A stretch of 64,000 bases of DNA from an uncultured Marivita sp. (lineage in GTDB: Bacteria > Pseudomonadota > Alphaproteobacteria > Rhodobacterales > Rhodobacteraceae): NCBI GenBank assembly GCA_947503115.1, contig CANNCS010000002.1, positions 1 through 64,000 on the forward strand, written 5' to 3'. Positions 44,331 to 53,392 of this stretch are shown piece after piece (position 1 is the first letter of the stretch; each line of letters opens with the position of its first letter). Below the pieces are notes generated by a model. That model worked only from the letters and a program-made list of their open reading frames with translations, did no database searches and had not been told where the DNA came from. The position numbers and the translations under genes are program-made.

Positions 44331-44424
44331 TGTCAACTTTACTTTACAATATTTTGCCGCCTGATCGCATCGTTTTATTTAATATCTTCCCAGCTTGGCG
44401 ATATTATGTCAGACTTAGTTGACA
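44331..44424. promoter_or_regulatory. PpsR sites between crtI and crtA
   Basis: TGTCAACTTTACTTTACA (44331-44348) lies just before the crtI start; TGTCAGACTTAGTTGACA (44407-44424) lies just before the crtA start at 44439. Both fit TGT-N12-ACA exactly and are 76 bp apart, each close to one of the two divergent genes. The AT-rich stretch between them (about 44336-44405) should hold both promoters. Confidence 0.78.
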
Positions 44425-44438
44425 CTGTGGGAACCGAA

Positions 44439-45146
44439 ATGCAGACCGTGAGCCTGAGCTTTTACCGCTTTGCCACACCGCTTTCGCGGCTGTGGGCGCT
44501 GACTATGATGGGTGCGGCCCGCCTGTCGCTCCCGCGAATCGACGGCCTTCAATTCTGGAAACTCTGTGGTTCAGGCACTGGCGAAGGCTTCACGCCAATT
44601 CCCAATACATCAGTCTATGCGATACTGACGGTCTGGCCCGACCTAGACCGCGCACAGCAAGCACAACAACGGGAATCGATTTTCCAGCGTTACTGCTACA
44701 GGGCGTCGGAACACTGGACCCTCTTCCTGACCCCCTATTCCGCACGCGGCGCATGGTCAGGCGCAACACCTTTTACCGAAGAAGCGCCACTGCAAACCGG
44801 GCCCATCGCCGCCCTTACTCGCGCCACAGTCCGCCCCGTGGTCGCCGCGCAATTCTGGAAGCGCGTTCCGGACATCAGCGGTGTGATCGGCGCAGACAAG
44901 AACGTTCTCTTCAAGATTGGTATCGGAGAGGTTCCACTTCTCCAACAGATCACCTTTTCCATCTGGCCCGACTCCCAATCCATGGCCGAGTTCGCTCGCA
45001 ACAACGGCCCACACGCGCAAGCCATTCGCGCCGTGCGTGACGGCAAGTGGTTCCGCGAAGAACTGTATGCCCGTTTCCGCGTTGCCGATGAAATCGGCAG
45101 CTGGGAGGGCCAATCCCCCCGTATTCTCAAGGATATCGCCGCATGA
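44439..45146 (+). CDS. crtA: Spheroidene monooxygenase
   Basis: Inserts the C-2 keto group with O2, turning spheroidene to spheroidenone under aerobic conditions. It is 235 residues from ATG 44439 (MQTVSLSFYRFATPLSRLWA), with GGA 8 nt upstream. The upstream in-frame ATG at 44406 is overlapped by a PpsR site and adds non-conserved residues. The family stretch LQFWKLCGSGTGEGFTPIPN lies near residue 35. It overlaps bchI by 4 bp. Confidence 0.92.
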   Translation: MQTVSLSFYRFATPLSRLWALTMMGAARLSLPRIDGLQFWKLCGSGTGEGFTPIPNTSVYAILTVWPDLDRAQQAQQRESIFQRYCYRASEHWTLFLTPYSARGAWSGATPFTEEAPLQTGPIAALTRATVRPVVAAQFWKRVPDISGVIGADKNVLFKIGIGEVPLLQQITFSIWPDSQSMAEFARNNGPHAQAIRAVRDGKWFREELYARFRVADEIGSWEGQSPRILKDIAA

Positions 45147-46147
45147 AACATCCGTTCCCCTTTTCCGCCATCGTCGGTCAGGACCAGATGAAATTGGCCA
45201 TGATCCTCACGGCCATCGACCCCGGTATTGGTGGCGTGCTGGTTTTCGGCGACCGAGGCACCGGCAAATCCACCGCAGTCCGCGCGCTTGCGGCGTTGCT
45301 GCCCGAAATCACCAAGCTCAAGGGCAGCGCAACCAATGCAGCCACGCAAGCCGACATGCCAGAATGGGCCGATCCGGTTTCTGGTGAGATGATCAATGTC
45401 CCGACACCCGTGGTTGATTTGCCGTTGGGCACAACCGAGGATCGGCTGGTCGGCGCGCTTGATATAGAACGCGCTCTCAGCCGAGGCGAAAAGGCGTTCG
45501 AGCCGGGGCTCTTGGCCAAGGCCAACCGCGGGTATCTCTATATCGACGAAGTGAACCTGCTCGAAGATCACCTTGTGGATCTGCTGCTCGACGTTGCGCA
45601 ATCCGGGGAAAACGTCATCGAACGCGAAGGCTTGTCGATCCGTCATGACGCGCGCTTTGTGCTGGTCGGATCCGGCAACCCTGAAGAGGGCGAACTCCGC
45701 CCGCAATTGCTCGACCGATTTGGGCTGTCCGTCGAAGTCCGATCGCCCAACGACATCGAAGAACGGGTCGAAGTAATCCGACGTCGTGCTGCATTCGACA
45801 CAAACCCCGACGCCTTTGTCGACAAATGGGCGATCGAAGACAGCAAGATCCGCGATACCATTCTGACCGCCCGCGATGCGCTCAAGATGATTGATGCGCC
45901 GGATGACACGCTGCGCGATTGCGCTGGCCTGTGCGTTGCCATCGGATCGGATGGTTTACGCGGTGAACTGACGCTGCTGCGGGCCGCTCGGGCCCTTGCC
46001 GCCTACAAAAGCAGCCCTGTTGTCACCCGCGATCACCTCAGGTCCGTAGCTTCCATGGCTCTCAGCCACCGCTTGCGCCGTGATCCGCTGGACGATGCGG
46101 GCTCATCGACCCGCGTAAACCGAACAGTTGAGGAAGTCTTTGCATGA
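45143..46147 (+). CDS. bchI: Magnesium chelatase ATPase subunit I
   Basis: AAA+ motor of Mg-chelatase, working with BchD and BchH. The 334-residue protein has Walker A GDRGTGKSTAVRAL near residue 36, Walker B YLYIDEVNLLEDHLVDLLLD near residue 130 and sensor-1 LVGSGNPEEGELRPQLLDRF near residue 172. It overlaps crtA and bchD by 4 bp each. Confidence 0.97.
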   Translation: MKHPFPFSAIVGQDQMKLAMILTAIDPGIGGVLVFGDRGTGKSTAVRALAALLPEITKLKGSATNAATQADMPEWADPVSGEMINVPTPVVDLPLGTTEDRLVGALDIERALSRGEKAFEPGLLAKANRGYLYIDEVNLLEDHLVDLLLDVAQSGENVIEREGLSIRHDARFVLVGSGNPEEGELRPQLLDRFGLSVEVRSPNDIEERVEVIRRRAAFDTNPDAFVDKWAIEDSKIRDTILTARDALKMIDAPDDTLRDCAGLCVAIGSDGLRGELTLLRAARALAAYKSSPVVTRDHLRSVASMALSHRLRRDPLDDAGSSTRVNRTVEEVFA

Positions 46148-47832
46148 GAGAAGACCCCTCTGCCGTTAACGTCCAGGGCCAACTGGCCCTGACGCTTCTG
46201 GCGGTCGACCCGGCTGGGTTGGGGGGCCTCCATCTGCGCGCGCGCGCCGGACCAGTGCGAGATATGTTCTGCACACCGATCAAGACGCTGTTTCCCAACG
46301 CAAGACGCATTTCATCCTCGATCTCTGACCTGCAATTGTTCGGCGGTGTCGACATTGGCGAAACGCTTACACGGGGGCAGATCATCCGCGCCAAGGGCAT
46401 ACTTGAAACGCCCGCATCCCTTGTGTTCACAATGGCAGAACGTTGCGAACCCGGGCTTGCCGCGCGCCTTTCTCAAAGTCTCGACAGCGGCATCGGGCAC
46501 GCACTTATCCTTCTCGACGAAGGCGCCGAAAACGACGAAATCGCGCCCACTGCGCTGACCGAACGCCTTGCCTTCCGCGTCGATCTAGAAGGGCTGCGTC
46601 ATGTGGAGCTGGCCCAAATGGTTATGAACGAGGCCGAGATTGAAGCATCACGCGACCGGTTGCCTTTTGTCTCCGTCCCCGAAGATGCCCACACCGCGCT
46701 TACGGTGACAGCAGTGCGGTTCGGCATCAACAGCCTGCGAGCGCCTCTGATAGCCATGGCGACTGCACGGGCAAATGCGGCTCTAAACAACCGTAAAACA
46801 GTCAACGAGGACGATCTTCAAATCGCGGCTCAACTGGTTTACGCCCATCGTGCAACCCAGATGCCAGTCGAGGACGAAGACGACGAACCCGAGGACAACG
46901 CGCATCCCGACGACACTCCCGACACGCCAAGCCCGGATCAAGATGAATCCGATCTTAACCTCCCGGATGAATTGCTGATCGACGCCGTCAAAGCGGTGCT
47001 CCCGTTTGACGTGCTCGCCATGCTTGAAGGCTCAGGTCGGGTCAAAACCGCATCCGGCACCGGCGGCGCGGGGCAAAAGAAGCGGGGCAACCGGCGCGGA
47101 CGACCATTGCCATCGCGGGCAGGAAGGCTGGATGGCGGTAACCGGATTGATCTCGTCGCCACCTTGCGTGCCGCCGTTCCGTGGCAGACAATCCGTCGCA
47201 AACTCAGCCCTGCGCGAACTGGCGTTCTGATCCACTCGTCCGACATCCATGTGAAAATGTTTCAGGAAGTTTCTGACAGACTAGTGATCTTTGCGGTCGA
47301 TGCGTCTGGTTCGTCAGCTGTCGCCCGTCTGTCCGAGGCGAAAGGTGCGGTCGAACTGATGTTGGCCGATGCCTATGCCCGTCGCGATCATGTCGCCCTC
47401 ATCGCCTTTCGCGGCGAAAGCGCTGATCTGATCCTGCCGCCAACGCGGTCACTTGTTCAGACCAAACGCCGCTTGGCGGGTCTACCCGGCGGCGGTGGAA
47501 CACCTCTTGCGTCTGGCCTGAAGGCAGCGGCCGAACTTGCACAGCGTGTCCGCGCCCAAGGCTTGTCGCCTTCGATCGCCGTGCTGACCGATGGTCGCGC
47601 GAATGTCCCACTACCCGGAAAGGCGGGTCGGGCAGCCGCAAATGAAGACGCGCAGGCAATGGCGCGGCATGTTCGTTCCCTCAATATTCCCAGCGCTATG
47701 ATCGACACATCTGTACGCCCCCATCGTGACCTGCGCGCGCTGTGCGGCGTGATGAACGCCCAATACATTCCACTGCCTCGCGCCGATGCCAAAGGTCTCA
47801 GCAACGCCATCGAAACGGCACTTGGCGGGTGA
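46144..47832 (+). CDS. bchD: Magnesium chelatase subunit D
   Basis: Platform subunit linking BchI to BchH. The 562-residue protein has a degenerate AAA+ N-terminal half, an acidic Pro-rich linker (about residues 240-275, DEDDEPEDNAHPDDTPDTPS), then a C-terminal von Willebrand A domain with MIDAS-type AVDASGSSAVARLSEAKGAV near residue 384. The usual length and order are intact. It overlaps bchI by 4 bp; bchO follows 4 bp after the stop. Confidence 0.96.
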   Translation: MREDPSAVNVQGQLALTLLAVDPAGLGGLHLRARAGPVRDMFCTPIKTLFPNARRISSSISDLQLFGGVDIGETLTRGQIIRAKGILETPASLVFTMAERCEPGLAARLSQSLDSGIGHALILLDEGAENDEIAPTALTERLAFRVDLEGLRHVELAQMVMNEAEIEASRDRLPFVSVPEDAHTALTVTAVRFGINSLRAPLIAMATARANAALNNRKTVNEDDLQIAAQLVYAHRATQMPVEDEDDEPEDNAHPDDTPDTPSPDQDESDLNLPDELLIDAVKAVLPFDVLAMLEGSGRVKTASGTGGAGQKKRGNRRGRPLPSRAGRLDGGNRIDLVATLRAAVPWQTIRRKLSPARTGVLIHSSDIHVKMFQEVSDRLVIFAVDASGSSAVARLSEAKGAVELMLADAYARRDHVALIAFRGESADLILPPTRSLVQTKRRLAGLPGGGGTPLASGLKAAAELAQRVRAQGLSPSIAVLTDGRANVPLPGKAGRAAANEDAQAMARHVRSLNIPSAMIDTSVRPHRDLRALCGVMNAQYIPLPRADAKGLSNAIETALGG

Positions 47833-47836
47833 AAGC

Positions 47837-48697
47837 ATGGGTGCTGCAGAAACCCTGACGGCTTGGCCCCACGCCGAATATTCACGCTTTGTCGATGCGC
47901 GCCCTCATCATTGGCATGTGCAGGAAATGGGGCAGGGCGACACCGTCCTTTTGTTGCACGGCGCAAGCGGATCAACCCACTCATGGCGCGATGTGATGAC
48001 GGATCTGGCACGGGATCATCATGTGGTTGCAATAGACCTACCCGGCCATGGCCAAACCAAACTGGGCTCAAGGCACCGGTCATCCCTGCCGCTCATGACG
48101 CAAGACGTGCAAACACTAATCGACCACGAAGGCTGGAACATCAAAGCGATCCTCGCCCATTCCGCAGGTGCCGCCTTGGCCCTGCGTCTGCTGCAGCCTG
48201 TTGGCACGAAAATCCCCCTGATCGCGGTGAATCCCGCATTGACCCCCTTCAAGGGCCTGGCCGGGGTTCTATTTCCCATTGCGGCGCGTGTCGTCGCGCT
48301 TAGTCCGGTCATGGCCAAGATGATCAAACGTAGGATGTCGGGGCCGGGGCAAGTGGTGTCTTTGATGGAAACAACGGGGTCAAAGATTTCACCTGAGGGC
48401 CTGAATCTTTATGCCAAGCTCTTTCGCAGCGACAATCATCTCGACGGCACACTTTTGATGATGGCGCAGTGGAAACTCGATGGCCTGGTGGCCGATCTGC
48501 CCAAAATCGATGTGCCGTGCACCTTTCTAGTGGGTAAGAATGACAAAGCAGTGCAACCCCAATCGGTCAGGGACAGCGCGCAAAAAATGCCGAATGCGGC
48601 TGTTTTGTCCTACGACGGCTATGGTCACCTTCTGCACGAAGAAGCGCCTGAACTGGTGTCTGATCAGCTTCGCGCCGTTCTCCGCAAATACACATAA
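47837..48697 (+). CDS. bchO: BchO, alpha/beta hydrolase linked to Mg-chelatase
   Basis: A 286-residue alpha/beta-hydrolase-fold protein always found next to bchID; a role in early Mg-porphyrin steps is presumed, with no proven substrate. The nucleophile-elbow region ILAHSAGAALALRLLQP near residue 113 and the oxyanion-hole HGASGSTHSWRD near residue 43 are visible, and the catalytic histidine is likely in YDGYGHLLHEEAPE. The 3' end overlaps the Smr-domain gene on the other strand by 34 bp. It is the right-hand end of the PGC. Confidence 0.9.
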   Translation: MGAAETLTAWPHAEYSRFVDARPHHWHVQEMGQGDTVLLLHGASGSTHSWRDVMTDLARDHHVVAIDLPGHGQTKLGSRHRSSLPLMTQDVQTLIDHEGWNIKAILAHSAGAALALRLLQPVGTKIPLIAVNPALTPFKGLAGVLFPIAARVVALSPVMAKMIKRRMSGPGQVVSLMETTGSKISPEGLNLYAKLFRSDNHLDGTLLMMAQWKLDGLVADLPKIDVPCTFLVGKNDKAVQPQSVRDSAQKMPNAAVLSYDGYGHLLHEEAPELVSDQLRAVLRKYT

Positions 48698-49245
48698 TAC
48701 GCACCGCCTCCGCCATGGCGCAAATGCGCTTCTGACACATCCATCACGGCCGTGTTCAACGGCGCCATCCGAAGCCACATCGGCACCTGTCTTTTAAGAA
48801 CGCCGCGCTGGCGGGGGATCGGATCATGCGGATCGTCCTGCAGACCTTTGCCCGTGATCACCAGTACAAGCCGAAATCCACGAGAATACGATGTCAGAAT
48901 GAACCGCGTCAGCGCCGGATGCGCCTGATCAAGCGTCATACCGTGCAAGTCGATCCTTGCCTCGGGAACCAGCTTGCCGCGCTTCATCTTGCCGTAGGTT
49001 TTGGTGTCCATCACCGGCTTGGGTGTTTCCCTTGAAGGTGTGGTAACACGCGTCGTCGACCGCTCCGCCTTGCTACCAATGCCAAATGCTTTTGGAAGAT
49101 CCATTGGCTCGGGTTCTGCCTTCCGACGAACCGTTGGTTTCTGCGGCTCAGCAGCCCGCCGCAAAGCTTGGGGCAGGGGCGTGGTTGAGTGCGTCACCTT
49201 CTGCCAAAGCTCTTTTTCGTCTGGCCGGAGCCTCCGTCTGCTCAT
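48664..49245 (-). CDS. Smr/MutS2-domain protein
   Basis: A 193-residue protein with a basic, low-complexity N-terminal part (to about residue 85) and a C-terminal Smr domain (ARIDLHGMTLDQAHPALTRF, LVITGKGLQDD, GVLKRQVPMWL). Smr domains are nucleases or nucleic-acid binding modules; the role of this stand-alone type (DUF/YdaL-like) is unclear. It overlaps mltA by 4 bp as the last gene of a three-gene run, and tail-overlaps bchO. Confidence 0.88.
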   Translation of the reverse strand: MSRRRLRPDEKELWQKVTHSTTPLPQALRRAAEPQKPTVRRKAEPEPMDLPKAFGIGSKAERSTTRVTTPSRETPKPVMDTKTYGKMKRGKLVPEARIDLHGMTLDQAHPALTRFILTSYSRGFRLVLVITGKGLQDDPHDPIPRQRGVLKRQVPMWLRMAPLNTAVMDVSEAHLRHGGGGAYYVYLRRTARS

Positions 49246-50285
49246 TGCAGCGCCTCTGGAAGAAGTGCGTACGCGCGCTGAATCGGCATCAAGACGACCA
49301 TCCGACCGGGGTCTTTGATCCTTCCAGCAGCCCGACCGGCACCATCACCTGTTCCAAAGAAAACATCAGCGCGTTGTGCGCCCTTGATCGCAGATCCAGT
49401 GTCCTGCGCGATCATCAAACGGCGCAACGGGTCATCACCGTCTTTTTCGATCCAAACGGGTGCTCCAAGTGGGGTAAATGCTGGATCAACAGCGATAGAC
49501 CGCATCGGAGTGATCGACCGGTTCATCGCACCCAGCGGGCCCCGATCGGCGGGAACTTGACTGACTTCGCGGAAAAAGACGTAAGAGTCGTTGTGGAAAA
49601 GCAGGTTCTCGCCATCTACCGGATTGCGACGCACCCAGTTTTTGATGACATCAGCAGACACCTGATGCGGCTGGTACACGCCTCGCCGGACAAGCTCTTG
49701 TCCGATGGAACGGTAGTTGTGCCCATTCGCACCGCCATACCCAACCCGGATCATACGCCCGTCCGGGTAGCGGACGCGCCCAGACCCCTGCACCTGAAGG
49801 AAAAACAGCTCGACCGGGTCATCAACCCACGCAATCTCAAGCCCGCGTCCCTCCATAACGCCTGTGGTCAGAATTTCTTGGCGCGTCAGCCAAGGTCTTT
49901 GGCCATTTGCCTCTGCTGGCATCTTGTAGATTGGGTGACGATACCGACCGGTTCGAACCGGGGAACCAGACAATTCAGGTTCAAAATAACCAGTGAACAG
50001 CGGCTCTTTGTCGTCTGTAATCAACATCGGGCGAAAGAAGAGTTCAAAGAACTGCCGCGCGTCCTTTGCATCAAAGGCCAATGCGCAAAGCGAGGCCCAA
50101 TCCGGTTCATCTAGATCAGCACATGTGTTCTTGAAAACCGTCAGAGCCGACGCGTGATCGTCGTCGGCCCAACCGTTCAAATCCTCAAAACCAAGGATCG
50201 AATACTGTGTTTCCGGCTCATTGGGCACAACTGGTCCTGCCATCAGAACACCAAAGGTTATGGCTGCGCCCAGCCGTCGGATCAT
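49242..50285 (-). CDS. mltA: Membrane-bound lytic murein transglycosylase A
   Basis: Cleaves peptidoglycan glycan strands, releasing anhydromuropeptides. The 347-residue protein has an N-terminal secretory signal without lipobox cysteine (MIRRLGAAITFGVLMAG), the MltA barrel domain (GYFEPELSGSPVRTGRYRHP, FLQVQGSGRVRYPDG) and the C-terminal 3D domain with AQDTGSAIKGAQRADVFFG, including the catalytic Asp. It overlaps both neighbours by 4 bp. Confidence 0.94.
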   Translation of the reverse strand: MIRRLGAAITFGVLMAGPVVPNEPETQYSILGFEDLNGWADDDHASALTVFKNTCADLDEPDWASLCALAFDAKDARQFFELFFRPMLITDDKEPLFTGYFEPELSGSPVRTGRYRHPIYKMPAEANGQRPWLTRQEILTTGVMEGRGLEIAWVDDPVELFFLQVQGSGRVRYPDGRMIRVGYGGANGHNYRSIGQELVRRGVYQPHQVSADVIKNWVRRNPVDGENLLFHNDSYVFFREVSQVPADRGPLGAMNRSITPMRSIAVDPAFTPLGAPVWIEKDGDDPLRRLMIAQDTGSAIKGAQRADVFFGTGDGAGRAAGRIKDPGRMVVLMPIQRAYALLPEALQ

Positions 50286-50944
50286 TCGCCCGTGGCGACA
50301 AGCTGCCAGTTCGGATCATCCACACCCATACGGCGGGCATAGGTCCAAACGTCTTTTTGCCGCTTAACTTGGGTCGGCGACCCTTCAATAATCTCACCAG
50401 AACTGTCGCGCACTGCGGACGTCAATTCACCGATGTACTTGACCGTGATCTCAGCCATCGCGCTGCCTTCGTCGAATGTCGCATCCACTAGGGCCATTTC
50501 TCGAACGCCGACAAACTCGGCTTCGATGGTCAAACCCTGTTCTTCGCGTGCCTCGACGACCTCGGCGAAAGTTTCATACACATCCTCGGCAAGGAATGGT
50601 TTGATCTCGGCAAGATCGCCCCGTTCAAATCCCATGAGGATCATCTCGTAAGCGCCCCGCGCACCACCAAGGAAATCACCAACACCGAACGATGGCTCGG
50701 CCCGCTTCATGTTGGCCAACGCATCGGCAGCGTCGCTACCCGCATCAACATGATCAATGATATCGTGGTCAGGCCCACCTTCGATAACCTCAAAGTCGCG
50801 TCGAGTGGACGAATGCGGCTCCGGTTGTCGAGGCAACGGCTGCTTTTCAAAACCTTCCCGTGTGCCCAAAACACTCTTCAAGCGCAAAATCAGGAACACG
50901 GCGATGCCAGCAAGCACCAAAAGCTGTATCAGCGGAGAATTCAT
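50282..50944 (-). CDS. Tim44/TimA-like domain protein
   Basis: A 220-residue protein with an N-terminal membrane anchor (LIQLLVLAGIAVFLILRL, about residues 5-22), a polar linker, and a C-terminal Tim44-like domain (FGVGDFLGGARGAYEMILMG, LAEDVYETFAEVVEAREEQG, VWTYARRMGVDDPNWQLVAT). ATG 50944 is favoured by GAGG just upstream. Alphaproteobacterial TimA-like proteins are conserved next to mltA and the origin region; the function is uncertain. It is divergent from fxsA. Confidence 0.9.
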   Translation of the reverse strand: MNSPLIQLLVLAGIAVFLILRLKSVLGTREGFEKQPLPRQPEPHSSTRRDFEVIEGGPDHDIIDHVDAGSDAADALANMKRAEPSFGVGDFLGGARGAYEMILMGFERGDLAEIKPFLAEDVYETFAEVVEAREEQGLTIEAEFVGVREMALVDATFDEGSAMAEITVKYIGELTSAVRDSSGEIIEGSPTQVKRQKDVWTYARRMGVDDPNWQLVATGE

Positions 50945-51048
50945 CAGGACCTCGCCCAGACCAAAGTGGAAACGTCGTTGTTGGGTTCTTATGTAGGTGT
51001 TGGGCGATGCATAGTCCACCGCACGCCCGGTGAAAGGAGTGCCCCGCT

Positions 51049-51543
51049 ATGTGGCTATTTGTGGCTTTTTTGCTCGTTCCGTTGATCGAGATCGGTTTAT
51101 TTATTCAAATCGGCGGTCTGATTGGGCTTTGGCCGACCCTCGGCATCGTCATTCTGACGGCGATCTTGGGTACTTATCTGGTCCGATCGCAGGGGCTAAT
51201 GGCCTTAAACAATCTGCGTGGATCATTTTCTCGTCTCGAAGACCCGTCTGAACCTCTGGCCCACGGCGCCATGATCCTGATGGCTGGTGCATTGCTTCTC
51301 ACACCAGGGTTTTTTACGGATGCTGTCGGGTTTGCATTGCTCGCGCCACCAATACGATCCGCGCTGATCGCCTACATGCGCAAACGCATCAACGTGCAAC
51401 GCTTTGAAATGGGTCCACAGCCTGATCCCTTTGCAGAGCAAAACCGCCCGAGACCACGCGACACCGTCATTGAAGGCGATTTTCACGAAGTATCAGACTC
51501 GAAAAGACCAACCCACGAAGGTTCCGGTTGGACGAAGCATTGA
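51049..51543 (+). CDS. fxsA: FxsA family membrane protein
   Basis: A 164-residue protein with three to four hydrophobic segments in the first 110 residues (MWLFVAFLLVPLIEIGLFIQ, GIVILTAILGTYLVRSQG, AMILMAGALLLTPGFFTDAV) and a polar tail. The pattern PLIEI...G...GTYLVRSQG...LLTPGFFTD is the FxsA (phage T7 exclusion suppressor) signature. The cellular role is unknown. It precedes secB, as in other Rhodobacterales. Confidence 0.9.
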   Translation: MWLFVAFLLVPLIEIGLFIQIGGLIGLWPTLGIVILTAILGTYLVRSQGLMALNNLRGSFSRLEDPSEPLAHGAMILMAGALLLTPGFFTDAVGFALLAPPIRSALIAYMRKRINVQRFEMGPQPDPFAEQNRPRPRDTVIEGDFHEVSDSKRPTHEGSGWTKH

Positions 51544-51609
51544 GGCTTGGCATATCGGCTGATAAGCAACACCCGAGTTTATTAACCGCTCGTACCGAGG
51601 GAGAGACAC

Positions 51610-52116
51610 ATGGCTGATACGCCGGAAACCGCAAGCAATGGCGCTGCACCACAAGCAACACCCGTAAAGATGAACGTCCTCGCACAATTTGTGCGCGACA
51701 TGTCGTTCGAAAACATCCTGGCGCAAAAAGGCGTTCAAGGCGATGTCCAGCCTGACGTTCAGCTTCAGGTCAATCTTGATGCCAAGAAACGGACACCCGA
51801 CAACCAATACGAAGTGATCCTCAAGCTTCAGGTCACATCCAAGGCCAAGGAAAGCGGTGACACCCTGTTCGTTCTCGAACTGGAATATGCTGGCGTCTTC
51901 CACGTCGAAAACGTTCCGGATGACCAACTGCATCCGTTCCTGCTGATCGAATGCCCGCGGATGCTTTTCCCGTTTGTGCGTCGGATCGTCAGTGACGTGA
52001 CACGCGACGGTGGCTTCCCGCCGCTGAACTTGGAAACAATTGATTTCCTTCAGCTCTATCGCACTGAATTGGCACGCCGTGCCAGCGCACAGCAGGCTGA
52101 GACAGCAAACGCCTAA
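51610..52116 (+). CDS. secB: Protein-export chaperone SecB
   Basis: Cytosolic chaperone that keeps precursors unfolded for SecA. The 168-residue protein has the SecB core from MNVLAQFVRDMSFENILAQK, through DVQLQVNLDAKKR and FVLELEYAGVF to CPRMLFPFVRRIVSDVTRDG. It carries the usual alphaproteobacterial N- and C-terminal extensions. GGGAGAGA precedes the ATG. It ends 3 bp from the end of dnaQ (convergent). Confidence 0.96.
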   Translation: MADTPETASNGAAPQATPVKMNVLAQFVRDMSFENILAQKGVQGDVQPDVQLQVNLDAKKRTPDNQYEVILKLQVTSKAKESGDTLFVLELEYAGVFHVENVPDDQLHPFLLIECPRMLFPFVRRIVSDVTRDGGFPPLNLETIDFLQLYRTELARRASAQQAETANA

Positions 52117-52119
52117 GCG

Positions 52120-52809
52120 TTACTGCCGCTTCCACAAAGCGGCATCCCCAAGCTTTTCGACAAAGGCGGCGTGTGCCGCCTTTTCGCTGTCTGACAGGCG
52201 CGACGGCAAAGGGGCAGGGCGCGGTTTGGGTCGCCATTCAGAAGCACCTTCTTCAGCGTCGGATTTGCCTTGCGTCACACTCAACGCGAAATCAGGCTGC
52301 TTGCCCCCAATGAGCTCTAGATAAACCTCAGCCAGAATTTCAGAGTCGAGCAACGCGCCGTGCAATGTTCGGGACGAGTTGTCGATCCCGAACCGTCGAC
52401 ACAACGCATCCAGTGATGCCGGCGAGCCAGGAAATCTCCGCCGCGCAATTGCCAGTGTGTCGATCGCTCGGTCAAAGGGAATAGAGCCCCGGTTGACCCA
52501 GGACAGCTCCGCATTCAAAAACTTCATATCGAATGCCGCATTGTGGATCACCAGCTGGGCATCCCCAATAAAATCGACAAAGGCCTGTGCGACATCAGCA
52601 AAAACAGGCTTGTCCCGCAAGAAATCATCGCCAAGCCCGTGTACCTCGAATGCTTCTTGCGGCATCGAACGTTCAGGATTGATGTATTGGTGATAGGTCT
52701 TGCCGGTCGGTACATGGTTGAACAGCTCGACCGCACCGATTTCTACAATTCGATCGCCCTGTTCTGGCTCAAACCCCGTCGTTTCCGTATCGAGAACAAT
52801 CTCACGCAT
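52120..52809 (-). CDS. dnaQ: DNA polymerase III epsilon subunit (3'-5' exonuclease)
   Basis: The proofreading exonuclease of the replicase. It is 229 residues with the DEDDh exonuclease motifs: ExoI LDTETTG near residue 6, ExoII IHNAAFDMKFL near residue 90, and the ExoIII-type segment HGALLDSEILAEVY near residue 150. It overlaps coaE by 8 bp; the dnaQ-coaE-aroE-maf order is typical next to alphaproteobacterial oriC. Confidence 0.95.
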   Translation of the reverse strand: MREIVLDTETTGFEPEQGDRIVEIGAVELFNHVPTGKTYHQYINPERSMPQEAFEVHGLGDDFLRDKPVFADVAQAFVDFIGDAQLVIHNAAFDMKFLNAELSWVNRGSIPFDRAIDTLAIARRRFPGSPASLDALCRRFGIDNSSRTLHGALLDSEILAEVYLELIGGKQPDFALSVTQGKSDAEEGASEWRPKPRPAPLPSRLSDSEKAAHAAFVEKLGDAALWKRQ

Positions 52810-53392
52810 CGGTCATTCGTTTCCTGATCTGCTCCAAGACATCGTGAACCTGCGCACGTGCATGTTCAAGCGTATCGGTTTCGATCACGAAATCAGAACG
52901 CGCGCATTTCTCGTCATTTGGCATCTGCTTCGCCCGGATCGCTGCGAATTGCTCGCGCGTCATAGTTCCACGCTCCATAACCCGCTCTTCCTGCTTTTCA
53001 GGTGAAACAGTGACACATGCAACGGCATCCATCTCGGCCTCGCCACCCGTCTCGAACAAAAGCGGGATGTCGAAGACAATCACATCAGTATCGGCGTTCG
53101 CGGCAAATTGGGCACGATCATCGCGTACCAAAGGATGAACAATCCCTTCGATCATCCGCAACGCGTCCTGGTGCTTAACGATGATCGACCGCAGCGCGCC
53201 GCGATCCACCGTGCCATCCGAAATCGCATCTGGAAACAGCGCTTCCATAGGGCGCACGGCAGCGCCGCCCTTTGCATAAAGTCGATGCACAGCTGCATCC
53301 GCATCCCAAACAGAGCAGCCGGCGTCAGCAAACAAACGGGCCGTTGTGGATTTCCCCATCCCGATAGAGCCGGTGAGGCCAAGCTTAAACAT
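52802..53392 (-). CDS. coaE: Dephospho-CoA kinase
   Basis: Last step of coenzyme A synthesis. The 196-residue P-loop kinase starts [20 protein letters not shown], with the Walker A motif at about residues 8-15 and the substrate-binding VVFDIPLLFETGGEAEMD-like segment near residue 105. It shares one base with aroE and overlaps dnaQ by 8 bp. Confidence 0.96.
   Translation of the reverse strand: MFKLGLTGSIGMGKSTTARLFADAGCSVWDADAAVHRLYAKGGAAVRPMEALFPDAISDGTVDRGALRSIIVKHQDALRMIEGIVHPLVRDDRAQFAANADTDVIVFDIPLLFETGGEAEMDAVACVTVSPEKQEERVMERGTMTREQFAAIRAKQMPNDEKCARSDFVIETDTLEHARAQVHDVLEQIRKRMTDA

Noticed and set aside
44406-44438. crtA start at ATG 44406
   Set aside because: A PpsR palindrome overlaps this ATG and the extra eleven residues do not resemble CrtA; ATG 44439 has a better ribosome site and the family N-terminus.
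44735-45706. 323-residue open frame on the minus strand
   Set aside because: Antisense to crtA and bchI, whose motifs are intact.
49086-50114. 342-residue open frame on the plus strand
   Set aside because: Antisense to mltA and the Smr gene, both well supported.
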